In this document: piece by piece, positions 17,135 through 25,713 of the stretch
How the letters are laid out: each line of letters starts with the position of its first letter
Numbering within the stretch: position 1 is the first letter of the stretch
Position numbers and translations under genes: made by a program
DNA from: Nitrospirota bacterium
GTDB taxonomy: Bacteria > Nitrospirota > Nitrospiria > Nitrospirales > Nitrospiraceae
Length of the DNA stretch: 64,000 nt
Assembly (NCBI GenBank): GCA_030684575.1
Contig: JAUXVD010000003.1
Span: 124,001-188,000, forward strand
Direction: 5' to 3'
Notes under the pieces: model-generated
Told to the model about the DNA's origin: nothing
Database searches by the model: none
What the model saw: the letters and a program-made list of their open reading frames with translations, nothing else

Positions 17135-17669
17135 AGGTCACGATTTTCAGCGTCGCGTCGAGATTGACCGGGTTGTCGTATTTCGGTTTCATTTGGAGAT
17201 GGTGCACCTGCACGTCGTAGGGGGCCTGTTCAATGGCCATCAGCAATGCGAGGAGCTGGGGAAGCGTGACGCCGTCGAGCCGTAGGTCGACCGAGGTTTC
17301 CTGATAGCCCTGGACGACGAGGGGAGCCTGTGGCTGCATGCCGCCGATACGATCGCGAATTTGCGCCGTCGTCGTCGCTTCTTCCATGAACGCCAGTAGG
17401 GAGAACTGCGCCGGCGGCTTCGGCATCCGTTGCTCGAGTTTGGCGATCCGCGCCTGCTTGGTGATATATTCCTGTGCCACCAGTGCCAACTCCTGGCTGT
17501 CTTTCGCTTTCCGGCTTGCCTGCCGGTCGAGTTTGTCGATCGACGCGGTGAGCGGATCGATGATCAGCAGAAACACGAGGACTGCCGCGATGACCGCTCC
17601 GCCGGTGGTCACGATGATCCGTTCACGTTGCGAGAAATGGTGCCACCGTTCTTTCAGCATCTGTTTCAT
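17121..17669 (-). CDS. gspM: Type II secretion protein GspM
   Basis: This 182-residue bitopic inner-membrane protein has a short cytoplasmic N-terminus (MLKERWHHFSQRERII), one helix (about residues 20-42), a coiled-coil segment and a small ferredoxin-like periplasmic domain (TSVDLRLDGVTLPQLLALLMAIEQ). This is the normal GspM layout. It works with GspL to position the ATPase GspE. The start overlaps the gspL stop by 4 bp. Confidence 0.85.
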   Translation of the reverse strand: MKQMLKERWHHFSQRERIIVTTGGAVIAAVLVFLLIIDPLTASIDKLDRQASRKAKDSQELALVAQEYITKQARIAKLEQRMPKPPAQFSLLAFMEEATTTAQIRDRIGGMQPQAPLVVQGYQETSVDLRLDGVTLPQLLALLMAIEQAPYDVQVHHLQMKPKYDNPVNLDATLKIVTYAKV

Positions 17670-19240
17670 GGCCGTTGCACCATGTAGGTCAGCCGAAATA
17701 CGACTTGGTTCGGGACAGCCCCGACACGGGTGTCGCTAATAGACACGTCCTGCAGTGTTTCGACTGCCGCGAAGGCCTGCTTGATCTTCTCGACGGCATC
17801 GAAGGTTGTGGTTTCTCCCTCCAGATGGATGCTGGCTCCGTCCATCGTCAGCTCTCGTACTTTCAGCGGCACCCCTGGCGGGACATGTTTCACCAGTTCC
17901 GCGAGGCTGGCCAGCACGTTATAGCGACTCCCGTCGACCACCGAGAGCCCTTTCTCTATTTGCGATACTCGGTAGCGGGCTTGATCCAACTCTTCTCCGG
18001 GGCTCGCGCCAGGACCAAATGTTTGCTCGTATTGAGTTTGGAGTCCCCGCTTGAGGTCCTTGACCGTCGAATCCTTCAGCATCACGCGTGTGGAGAGATC
18101 TACCAGACCCAGAACGGCCAGGATGAGTCCGCCCCACAACGCCAATCGGCGATCGTGTTTCGAGGCATCTCCTGTGGCCGATGCATCCTGGCTACCGGCT
18201 TTAAAGTCCAGGACGAGACCAGATCCGGCCAATCTCGACTTCCAGCGGGGCCGCACGATATTCGGATGGATGGACAGTCCGAATGCGATGGAAAAGGCGC
18301 GAGGGCAGCTCGCTCCGAATCCTTGCCGAGGACCGACCGGCTTCAAGCCCAGCTGGTTCGCCATATATCCGCTGAGCTCTTTCAATTTTGAGCCACCGCC
18401 CGATACCCAGCAATGGGTCAACCGTTGATGGACACTGCCTTCGTAGGCATGGAGCGAGACGCGCAATTCTTTGAGGACTGGTTCCAGCCAGGCGTCGATC
18501 TCTTTCACGGCCAGGGTTCGCTTCCGTCGTTCTGCTTCAGCGAAGCTGCAGGCATGACGGACGGCGAGCGCATGGGTGAGATGATTTCCTCCCCATTGCA
18601 CGGTCCGCAACAGTACCGGACGACCTTCATGGATCAGACACAAGGTCGTCTTCGAGGCCCCGACATCGATAATCGCCATATCGCCAGGAACTTGCGCCCC
18701 TTCCTCCTTGAGGAATTGGCTGACCGAAAATAAGGCCATGCCGTCAATGGTGATCGCAGAGGGGTTGAGATCGACGGAGGCCATAAACCGGATATGTTCA
18801 GCGATTTTTTCGTTGGGCGCTGCAGTGACGAGGACGTCGGACCCTTTGGCTTTTGCGGTTCCTTCCTGGGATTCGCGAGCCGGTAACAACAGACTGCCGA
18901 CGGTGACGTCCTCCAAGGGCATCGGAATCAGGTTTTCCATTTCGAAGGGAACCACCTGCGCCAGTTTGGAGGCATCGCGAAAGGGAAAGGAGAGGGTTCT
19001 GACAAATACGTCTTGGCAGGGGAGTGCCGTGACGATTTCTCCACTGCCGTACAAGCCATGCTGCCAGAGGAAATCTCTGAGCATGCCTGCGCGATGAGCG
19101 GGCTCCATCTGTTCCGGTCGCCCATAGGGAACGGGCAGGTGGAAATATTCGACCGATTCACGCCCGCTCAGACGGCGACGGAACCGCACGGCCTTGAAGG
19201 CCGTCTGTCCGATATCAAGTCCGACACATTCAGCAATCAT
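17666..19240 (-). CDS. gspL: Type II secretion protein GspL (PilM/PilN-like)
   Basis: The 524-residue protein starts at ATG 19240 (a TTG two codons upstream is also in frame). Residues 1-330 form an actin-like fold of the PilM/GspL type: VGLDIGQTAFKAV, VVPFEMENLIPMPLEDV, IIDVGASKTTLCLI and WVSGGGSKLKEL. A transmembrane helix follows at about 355-378, then a periplasmic PilN-like domain with coiled coil and ferredoxin-like segments. It recruits GspE to the membrane. A 110-bp gap separates it from gspN, so it may have an internal promoter. The actin-like part is unusually complete, closer to PilM than to proteobacterial GspL. Confidence 0.85.
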   Translation of the reverse strand: MIAECVGLDIGQTAFKAVRFRRRLSGRESVEYFHLPVPYGRPEQMEPAHRAGMLRDFLWQHGLYGSGEIVTALPCQDVFVRTLSFPFRDASKLAQVVPFEMENLIPMPLEDVTVGSLLLPARESQEGTAKAKGSDVLVTAAPNEKIAEHIRFMASVDLNPSAITIDGMALFSVSQFLKEEGAQVPGDMAIIDVGASKTTLCLIHEGRPVLLRTVQWGGNHLTHALAVRHACSFAEAERRKRTLAVKEIDAWLEPVLKELRVSLHAYEGSVHQRLTHCWVSGGGSKLKELSGYMANQLGLKPVGPRQGFGASCPRAFSIAFGLSIHPNIVRPRWKSRLAGSGLVLDFKAGSQDASATGDASKHDRRLALWGGLILAVLGLVDLSTRVMLKDSTVKDLKRGLQTQYEQTFGPGASPGEELDQARYRVSQIEKGLSVVDGSRYNVLASLAELVKHVPPGVPLKVRELTMDGASIHLEGETTTFDAVEKIKQAFAAVETLQDVSISDTRVGAVPNQVVFRLTYMVQRP

Positions 19241-19350
19241 CGACAACTACCTGTACTCCTCAATGTCGTCACCACGTGCGTATATCTACCTGTACTATCC
19301 GTACTGTACCAGGCTCTGGGAGAGGAGAGAAGAACTACTTCTCTGGGTGA

Positions 19351-20253
19351 TTACAGTGCCACTCTCGCATTGATGATCGGCCCGGCCAGCTTAAACGTTA
19401 ACGGGGTACCGGGCTGAAACGGTGGTAATGACAGGCTTGCCGCTTTCTGCGCAAACCCAGGGCCGGGAATGACCGTAACCGTCAGCTCCAAAAGGCTTTG
19501 CTGAAGCGGCTGTCGCAACGTGACCTGCCCCTGAGCGGTAAACGATCCATCGACACCGTCACCCTTTAATTCCGTCACCTCGCAGACGCCATCATGGCAG
19601 GCGATCGACGCTTGTATGCGTCCGAGCGCTAGCGAGGGCAGTGCAGCAGAGCCGGCAGCGACGCGATCAACGACAAGATCCTTGATCTCCACCGTTAGGG
19701 TCCCGTCACCCTTGAGGCCCGCCGCGGCGTCTTGTGTGTTATCCCATCGATGCATGAAATCTCCCTGCGCGGTGCCTCGGCTGACGTAGGGTTTCAAGAC
19801 CGTCGTCAGATCCATTTGCTGGAGATGGCCTTTGACGGAAACTGGACCGCGTAAGCCCCACGAGGCCGCTGTTAGAGATCCGGTGGCTCGCCCAGCGCCC
19901 ACTTGGACTGCTCCTGGTAATTGCACGGCATAGTCTATCACCATGCGGCCGAACAATGCCTGAAAGACTCCTATTGTTGTCCGTACGGCTTCAAGCGGAA
20001 TGGCTCCGTTAGTGGGGCCAGCGAGGACAACATCACGCCACTCAATGGACGCGGGAAACCCGACCGACCAATCCGCAGCCCGGATCTCCCATCCACTCAT
20101 CCGGTGAAACTCAGCCAGTAGACGATTCTGGAGTGGGCCATAGGGAAAGGTCAGGAGCAGCGAGAGGATGAAGCCGGCTAGCGTCGCCAGTCCCCAGCCT
20201 AGGGGGCCTTTGAGTCTCGGTGTTTCCGGCCAGGTGATGGGCCATGCCGTCAT
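19351..20253 (-). CDS. gspN: Type II secretion protein GspN
   Basis: ATG 20253 overlaps the gspJ stop (ATGA), giving 300 residues; the upstream open frame lies within gspJ and is a shadow. There is a single N-terminal helix (about residues 19-40), then a long beta-rich periplasmic domain with AsmA/GspN-like repeats (SWGLRGPVSVKGHLQQMDL, GDGTLTVEIKDL, GSFTAQGQVTL). The C-terminal FQPGTPLTFKLAGPI stretch is typical of GspN. GspN is an optional T2SS component of unclear role. Its place between gspJ and gspL is unusual compared with the proteobacterial order. Confidence 0.82.
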   Translation of the reverse strand: MTAWPITWPETPRLKGPLGWGLATLAGFILSLLLTFPYGPLQNRLLAEFHRMSGWEIRAADWSVGFPASIEWRDVVLAGPTNGAIPLEAVRTTIGVFQALFGRMVIDYAVQLPGAVQVGAGRATGSLTAASWGLRGPVSVKGHLQQMDLTTVLKPYVSRGTAQGDFMHRWDNTQDAAAGLKGDGTLTVEIKDLVVDRVAAGSAALPSLALGRIQASIACHDGVCEVTELKGDGVDGSFTAQGQVTLRQPLQQSLLELTVTVIPGPGFAQKAASLSLPPFQPGTPLTFKLAGPIINARVAL

Positions 20254-20870
20254 GATGCCCCCACCGCAACCCATTGGCGGACGGTCTGGAGTTCGGCATT
20301 GTCTTGCAGTAACGTCAGTTCGATCAACAAGGCTTTCGGAGTCCCTGATCGTCCACGACCATCCCACTCGTCCACCCAGAGGTTGGTCTTGCTGTCGTAG
20401 AAGCGCACGTTGAAGGCTTTGACCTTGCTGGCAAGTTCGACTTGCTCGATAGACTCGTCGGTCAGCCCGTAGAGGTTTCTCCGCACAAAGCGAAGGAGCC
20501 GTTCGCCTTCTCTGGTGTATACGATGCGAACCAATTCGGTATCTTTCGTTGACTCCGCCCCTCGAAATTGGCCCATGGTGAGAAAGGCGATCGAATCGGC
20601 CGGTTGACCATCCTGCTGGCCGTTGATTCCCATCCAAGGACCAGACGGCAGACTCACGCCGACCGACAATTCATCGGTCATCACGCGTAACGTGCTTCGA
20701 ACAATCTGCTCATTGGCCGAGCTGGCCCTTGCGGCATCGATCGCACTGGTCGTGACATAGAGCGATCCAAAGACTAGGGTCGCCATCATGGCGACGAGAG
20801 ACACGGCCAGCAGCACTTCAATGAGCGTGAAACCGCCCTCACTACTGGGGGGTGTTTGCCGAAAACACAT
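20250..20870 (-). CDS. gspJ: Type II secretion minor pseudopilin GspJ
   Basis: This 206-residue prepilin-like protein has leader MCFRQTPPSSEGG followed by FTLIEVLLAVSLVAMMATLVF, with the prepilin peptidase site at G/F and Glu at +5. The C-terminal domain (FNVRFYDSKTNLWVDEWDGRG, with ALLIELTL) matches GspJ. It joins GspI and GspK at the pseudopilus tip. It overlaps gspI by 29 bp, so translation is coupled. Confidence 0.9.
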   Translation of the reverse strand: MCFRQTPPSSEGGFTLIEVLLAVSLVAMMATLVFGSLYVTTSAIDAARASSANEQIVRSTLRVMTDELSVGVSLPSGPWMGINGQQDGQPADSIAFLTMGQFRGAESTKDTELVRIVYTREGERLLRFVRRNLYGLTDESIEQVELASKVKAFNVRFYDSKTNLWVDEWDGRGRSGTPKALLIELTLLQDNAELQTVRQWVAVGAS

Positions 20871-21255
20871 AGGTACTGACCTCGACCATTTCTTCCGTGG
20901 CGCCTCGTGGCCACAGCACCTGGATCTTCACTTCCTGTACGATCGGCAATGGCGTGGGTGCGACAATTCGTTTCCACCGATAATTGGCCGGTCGATTCGT
21001 GGTCTCGGCAGTGGCTTGCGATCCCAGAGGGATCGATTGAAACTCTCCACCCGTCTCACCGAGGGGCAACAGCATCCCCAACTCCGTCTCGATCAACTTT
21101 TCCTGCGCGAGGACCGTGGCGGTCGTCAGTTCCTTGGCCCTTGCATGGAGATCGAGGTCCCAATTGCGGAGCCCCAGCAAGATCGGCAGCGCCAACGCCA
21201 GAATGCCGAGCGCAATCAGCACTTCTAATAGCGTAAACCCCCGTTCGTTTCCCAT
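20842..21255 (-). CDS. gspI: Type II secretion minor pseudopilin GspI
   Basis: This 137-residue pseudopilin has the short leader MGNERG and the processed sequence FTLLEVLIALGILALALPILLG, with Glu at +5. The rest contains the GspI-like ATVLAQEKLIETELG helix and a small beta domain. Its length is normal for GspI. It nucleates the pseudopilus tip. It overlaps gspJ and lies 43 bp after gspH. Confidence 0.9.
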   Translation of the reverse strand: MGNERGFTLLEVLIALGILALALPILLGLRNWDLDLHARAKELTTATVLAQEKLIETELGMLLPLGETGGEFQSIPLGSQATAETTNRPANYRWKRIVAPTPLPIVQEVKIQVLWPRGATEEMVEVSTYVFSANTPQ

Positions 21256-21298
21256 AAACGCATCCTACGTGCGACCGGTCGTCCTCACCGTCGTCTCA

Positions 21299-21937
21299 TT
21301 ACCTGCCTGCCACCGTGGTTTGAAGCAACGGTCTCACACGGTCGGGAATGGTGAGGGGCTTTGAGGGCTCGATCCGTTCATCGCTCATGCGGATCGCTCC
21401 TGTAACCGGCTCAATAGCAATGGCCAGGATGTTGTTGTTCTTATCCGCCAGATGCATCGTCATCGGATCGATCCTTCCGGTAGGATAAAAGAACAGATCG
21501 ACTCGGCCGGTTTCTTTTTTTCCCTGACTTGCCAGTATGTCTGAGAAGCGAATGGTGTCGGGGAGGTTCAACGGCGTGGCCCAGGTCGCGTCGGTCGGCA
21601 CCTTTTCTTGATTGCCATCCAGGATTACCGGCCAATAGATCCCTCGATCCAGATCAACGTACAGGTGGACCGTTTTCTGGGTCAACATGGCCATGCCTTG
21701 AAGGGATCGCACGGTCCCGACCATCCGCCGGCCCACTGAGCCGAGATTCTCCTCCAGCGATATCCGGGGCAACACGATGCCCAGCAGGCCGACTAGCAAA
21801 AAGAGTACAAGGATGATTTCGAGGATGGTAAATCCTGCCGTAGCCAGGCAGGTATGAGGCACGTGGCGTGAGGCGAGGGGAGACAACAGATGCTTCTCCC
21901 AGATCCCTCGCCCCATGCCCCTCGCCTCTTGCCACAT
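21299..21937 (-). CDS. gspH: Type II secretion pseudopilin GspH
   Basis: This 212-residue protein carries the prepilin signature GFTILEIILVLFLLVGLLGIVLPRI at about residues 35-60. The preceding leader is unusually long if the start at 21937 is right; an internal ATG at residue 8 would shorten it only slightly. The globular domain includes RRMVGTVRSLQGMAMLTQKTV and DLDRGIYWP, as in GspH. It starts 3 bp after gspG and would sit below the tip complex in the pseudopilus. Confidence 0.82.
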   Translation of the reverse strand: MWQEARGMGRGIWEKHLLSPLASRHVPHTCLATAGFTILEIILVLFLLVGLLGIVLPRISLEENLGSVGRRMVGTVRSLQGMAMLTQKTVHLYVDLDRGIYWPVILDGNQEKVPTDATWATPLNLPDTIRFSDILASQGKKETGRVDLFFYPTGRIDPMTMHLADKNNNILAIAIEPVTGAIRMSDERIEPSKPLTIPDRVRPLLQTTVAGR

Positions 21938-21940
21938 CTT

Positions 21941-22459
21941 CTAGTCCTTATCGAGATTCCAATTGGTAATATCCGCATTGATTCCTTCGCCGCCTGCTTC
22001 ACCATCGGTCGCGAGGGAGGTGATCTCGTAATCGCCTTTTGGACTGGGACTTAAATATTTGTATGGATTTTGCCAGGAGTCTTCCGGCAACTTCGGAAGA
22101 TAGCCTCCGAGCTTCCACTTTTTCGGAACTACCCCGACCGAAGGTTTTTCGACCAAGGCCTTTAAGCCTTGTTCTGTTGAGGGATAGATCCCGTTGTCGA
22201 GTTTGTAGAGCTGTAAAGCTCCTTCGATATTGCGAATCTGCACTTTGGTGGCTGTGCGCTTGGCATCATCCGTTCGTCCCATGATGCGAGGAACGACTAA
22301 GGCGGCAAGAATTGCGAGAATGGCCACGACGACCATGATCTCGATGAACGTGAAGCCACGTTCGCTTTGGAGGATGTGGCGTGATAGGTGAGGACCAGGT
22401 AACCGGTGCCTGTTGTTCCACGTCATCTGCGCGCGCTCGAACCGTTCCGTACCTCTCAT
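21941..22459 (-). CDS. gspG: Type II secretion major pseudopilin GspG
   Basis: ATG 22459 has GGGAGG upstream with a 6-nt spacer, giving 172 residues. The leader (about 34 residues) is longer than normal. It is followed by GFTFIEIMVVVAILAILAAL with the cleavage site and Glu at +5. The mature part has the GspG hallmarks: IEGALQLYKLDNGIYPSTEQGLKAL, WQNPYKYLSP and a C-terminal calcium-site-like stretch (TDGEAGGEG). It is the main pseudopilus subunit. A further upstream start (22492) would extend the leader more. Confidence 0.92.
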   Translation of the reverse strand: MRGTERFERAQMTWNNRHRLPGPHLSRHILQSERGFTFIEIMVVVAILAILAALVVPRIMGRTDDAKRTATKVQIRNIEGALQLYKLDNGIYPSTEQGLKALVEKPSVGVVPKKWKLGGYLPKLPEDSWQNPYKYLSPSPKGDYEITSLATDGEAGGEGINADITNWNLDKD

Positions 22460-22511
22460 CGAACACCTCCCATTTGACCCATCACGCATCACTCTTCACT
22501 GAGCACGGTCG

Positions 22512-23741
22512 TCAACGGACCATTTGTCCCATCTCAAAAATTGGTAACAGGATAGCCACCACAATAAAAAACACTAACACACCCATAACGAGAATCATGA
22601 TGGGTTCCAGTAGCGATGTAAACCGTGTAATGACCCGGTCCACTTCCCCATCGTAAATTTGCCCGATTCGACGCAGCATCTCCTCCATTTCACCGCTCCG
22701 CTCACCGACTGCAATCATGTGGGTGACCAGGGCGGGAAATTCTCCGCTGCGCTTCAACGGTTCGGCAATCGTTTCCCCTTCGCGAATATTTTGTCGGGCC
22801 CCCTCAACGGCATGTTCCAGCACGCGATTATTCATGACACGTTTTGCGACATCCATGGCATCCAGTAATTGCACACCGCTGGCCAACATCGTGGCCAATG
22901 TACTCGTGAGGCGTGAGATGGCGACCATCCTGGCCACTTCGCCGATGAGTGGGATTTTGAGGAGCCATCGGTCGGACTTGAGCTTCCCCGCTTCCGTGTG
23001 CATGGCTCGACGCACCGACCAGACGATGAACACCACCACAGCAAGAATGAATATCCAGTAGTCAGCCAGGAAATGACTCATGCTCATCAAGACGACGGTC
23101 GGCCAGGGGAGGGCCTGTTTCAAACTCGTAAAGACCGCGGTGATTTTCGGCACGACAAAGGTCATGAGGAAAAAGAGTACCGACACCCCGACAATCAACA
23201 TCAGGGCTGGATAGAGGATGGCATTGGTGACTTTGTGCTTGAGCGCCAACTGCTTTTCCAGAAATTCTGCGAGGCGGAATAATATTTGATCTAATGCTCC
23301 GCTGGCTTCACCGGCTCGGACCATGTGTACGTAAATCTGGGAAAATTCGCGCGGATAACCTTCCAACACCGCGCTATAGGATTTGCCTCCACGGATTCCT
23401 TCTCGGATATCGGCCATCAGGCTTTTCACGGGTTTCTTTTCGGATTGATCGACCATCACCCCGAGCGCTTCGACCAGCGGCAGACCTGCTACCAGTAATG
23501 TCGCCAGCTGTCTGGTCATCATCGCGACATCCGTCGTGCTGAGGGCAGGGGAGCGACCGATCACCGAGGACGAGGCACCGGGAGTGTCTGTGCTCGACGC
23601 AGTGCCTTGCTCCACCATATCGGTCGGAAATACGCCGACCTTCCGTAATTTGACACGAGCGACCTTTTGGCTTTCGGCATCGATGATGCCGGTGGCAGAC
23701 CCTCCGTCGTTCTTATACCCCTTGTAGTGGTAGACAGGCAT
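22512..23741 (-). CDS. gspF: Type II secretion inner-membrane platform protein GspF
   Basis: This 409-residue protein has two GspF domains (about residues 70-195 and 275-395) and three long hydrophobic helices (about 170-195, 220-245 and 375-400). The start MPVYHYKGYKNDGGSATG is typical, as are the conserved RQLATLLVAGLPLVEAL and ASGVQLLDAMDVAKRV segments and the closing LEPIMILVMGVLVFFIVVAILLPIF. It forms the platform on which GspE drives pseudopilus assembly. The gene is 4 bp from gspE and 19 bp from the end of the gspG open frame. Confidence 0.93.
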   Translation of the reverse strand: MPVYHYKGYKNDGGSATGIIDAESQKVARVKLRKVGVFPTDMVEQGTASSTDTPGASSSVIGRSPALSTTDVAMMTRQLATLLVAGLPLVEALGVMVDQSEKKPVKSLMADIREGIRGGKSYSAVLEGYPREFSQIYVHMVRAGEASGALDQILFRLAEFLEKQLALKHKVTNAILYPALMLIVGVSVLFFLMTFVVPKITAVFTSLKQALPWPTVVLMSMSHFLADYWIFILAVVVFIVWSVRRAMHTEAGKLKSDRWLLKIPLIGEVARMVAISRLTSTLATMLASGVQLLDAMDVAKRVMNNRVLEHAVEGARQNIREGETIAEPLKRSGEFPALVTHMIAVGERSGEMEEMLRRIGQIYDGEVDRVITRFTSLLEPIMILVMGVLVFFIVVAILLPIFEMGQMVR

Positions 23742-23745
23742 CCGG

Positions 23746-25473
23746 CTAGATCTCGACTTCCTGCTGGGTAATTCGCATCAATTCTTCGGTCGTCGTGAGC
23801 CCGAGAAACACTTTTTCCGCGCCTTCATCTTTCAACGTCACCATGCCCTTTGCCATCGCCGCTTGGCGAATCGAAGCCGAATCCGCTTTGTTGCCGATGA
23901 GGCGACGGATTTCCTCGTCGAGGACGAGGAGTTCGAATATGCCGGTTCGACCTCGATAACCGGTCTGGGAACAGGCAGGGCACCCGGCTCCACGATAGAA
24001 GGTGGGGCGCACCCTTGGGGGGACGATGCCGAGACGAATCAGTTCTTCGTCAGCCGGCTGATAGGGCTGCTTGCAGTCCGAACAGAGTTGCCGCAGCAAC
24101 CGTTGAGCTAAGACGGCAACCACTGAGGAGGCGACGAGAAACGGTTCAATGCCCATATCGATCAATCGAGTGGCCGCGCTCGCGGCATCGTTGGTATGCA
24201 ATGTGGAAAAGACCAAATGCCCCGTGAGCGAGGCATGAATAGCAATTTCAGCGGTTTCACGATCTCGGATTTCCCCGATCATAATGACATCGGGATCTTG
24301 CCTGAGAATCGATCGCAGTCCCGCGGCAAACGTCAGGTTGATCTTGGGATTCACCTGCATCTGCCCCACACCGACGAGCTGATATTCGACGGGGTCCTCA
24401 ACGGTAATGATGTTCTTGTCCGGTGCATTGATCTGAGTCAACGCGGCGTACAGCGTCGTGGTCTTCCCACTTCCGGTCGGGCCCGTCACGAGAATGATGC
24501 CATGTGACAAGTGAATCAGTTGTTGGATGATCCCCAGCCGATCCTGCGAAAATCCCATTTCTGAGAGATTCAGGAGACGGTTCTCTTTCTCCAGGAGACG
24601 CAGAACGACGCGTTCTCCATGGGAGGTTGGCAGTACGGAGACACGTAGGTCGACATCCTTCCCAGCCGTCCGGATTCGAAACCGGCCATCTTGGGGTAAA
24701 CGTTTTTCTGCAATGTTCAGACCGGCCATGATTTTTAATCGCGCGATAATACTTGCCTGTAGATGTTTGGGCGGGGTAAGGACGGGATAGAGTACCCCGT
24801 CAATGCGGTACCGCACGACCAGTCCCCGTTCGAACGATTCGAAATGAATATCGCTTGCCCGTTGTCTCACCGCTTGGAAGAGGACGGAATTCACTAAGCG
24901 GATGATGGGGGCTTCGTCTGTTGCGTCGAGCAGGTCTGTCGGCTCATCTAGCTCATGGGCAATTTGATCGAGGCTTTCACTGGCGGCGATATCCTCCATG
25001 ACTTGCTCTGCGCCTGCAGGACTCGCCGCGTCGTCATAGACACGATTCAGGCAGGCGAGGAGCGAAAGGCTGGTCGTCAGTATCGGTTTGATCGGAAGCC
25101 CGAGCAACAGACGAAGGTCGTCCAAGGCAGCCGTTTCCATGGGGTCGGTTGTTGCCACCAGTACCGCGCCATCCTCTGTTTTAATGGGAAGGACGTGATA
25201 ACGGCGCGCGAAGTGAATTGGAACCTTCTTGACCCATTCGTGGTCGACCTGGCTGACATCAAGGTGCGGGAGCCATGGCAGTTCGAACTGAATCGCGAGC
25301 GCTTGTAACAGGACATCTTCGGTTATCGTCCTGAGGCGGATCAAGATTTCGCCGAGACGTCCCCCTTTGGTCCCTTGAATATTAATCGCCTCAAGCAATT
25401 TGGACTCGAGCACGCCGAATCGGTCCTCGAGTATTGCCCCTAGCAGCGGTCGACTACTGTGTTCGTCGTTCAT
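23746..25473 (-). CDS. gspE: Type II secretion ATPase GspE
   Basis: This 575-residue cytoplasmic ATPase has an N-terminal MshEN-type domain (LGEILIRLRTITEDVLLQALA), a linker, and the AAA+ core. Walker A is GPTGSGKTTTLYAAL, the Asp box ITVEDPVEYQL, Walker B ILRQDPDVIMIGEIRD and the His box ATIHASLTGHL-like. A tetracysteine zinc loop (CSDC then CPAC) follows, typical of GspE. It powers pseudopilus extension. A 240-bp gap separates it from gspC, where gspD would normally lie. Confidence 0.95.
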   Translation of the reverse strand: MNDEHSSRPLLGAILEDRFGVLESKLLEAINIQGTKGGRLGEILIRLRTITEDVLLQALAIQFELPWLPHLDVSQVDHEWVKKVPIHFARRYHVLPIKTEDGAVLVATTDPMETAALDDLRLLLGLPIKPILTTSLSLLACLNRVYDDAASPAGAEQVMEDIAASESLDQIAHELDEPTDLLDATDEAPIIRLVNSVLFQAVRQRASDIHFESFERGLVVRYRIDGVLYPVLTPPKHLQASIIARLKIMAGLNIAEKRLPQDGRFRIRTAGKDVDLRVSVLPTSHGERVVLRLLEKENRLLNLSEMGFSQDRLGIIQQLIHLSHGIILVTGPTGSGKTTTLYAALTQINAPDKNIITVEDPVEYQLVGVGQMQVNPKINLTFAAGLRSILRQDPDVIMIGEIRDRETAEIAIHASLTGHLVFSTLHTNDAASAATRLIDMGIEPFLVASSVVAVLAQRLLRQLCSDCKQPYQPADEELIRLGIVPPRVRPTFYRGAGCPACSQTGYRGRTGIFELLVLDEEIRRLIGNKADSASIRQAAMAKGMVTLKDEGAEKVFLGLTTTEELMRITQQEVEI

Positions 25474-25713
25474 TCAGAATATCCATGATGAGATTGTTCG
25501 TCTCTGGAAGGGTCACAGGCCTTGGAGCAAGACCACAGACCCTTGCGACGCAGATGGAGCGTTTCTGCTCGATATCGCTGACGAGGTCATGACGGCCATT
25601 CTCTCTCGCCTTTCAACGGGAGTTGTGTCTGCTCCTACGCTCACAAAGGCTCCAGCGTGACAGCGAACTGTCGAAAGCAGAAAGGAGCTGAAGTAAATGA
25701 AGATACAGCAGGC

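Noticed and set aside
25400-25660. Plus-strand ORF in the gspC-gspE gap as a possible gene or gspD remnant
   Set aside because: It overlaps the gspE start on the opposite strand, lacks a ribosome site and shows no secretin features in any frame.
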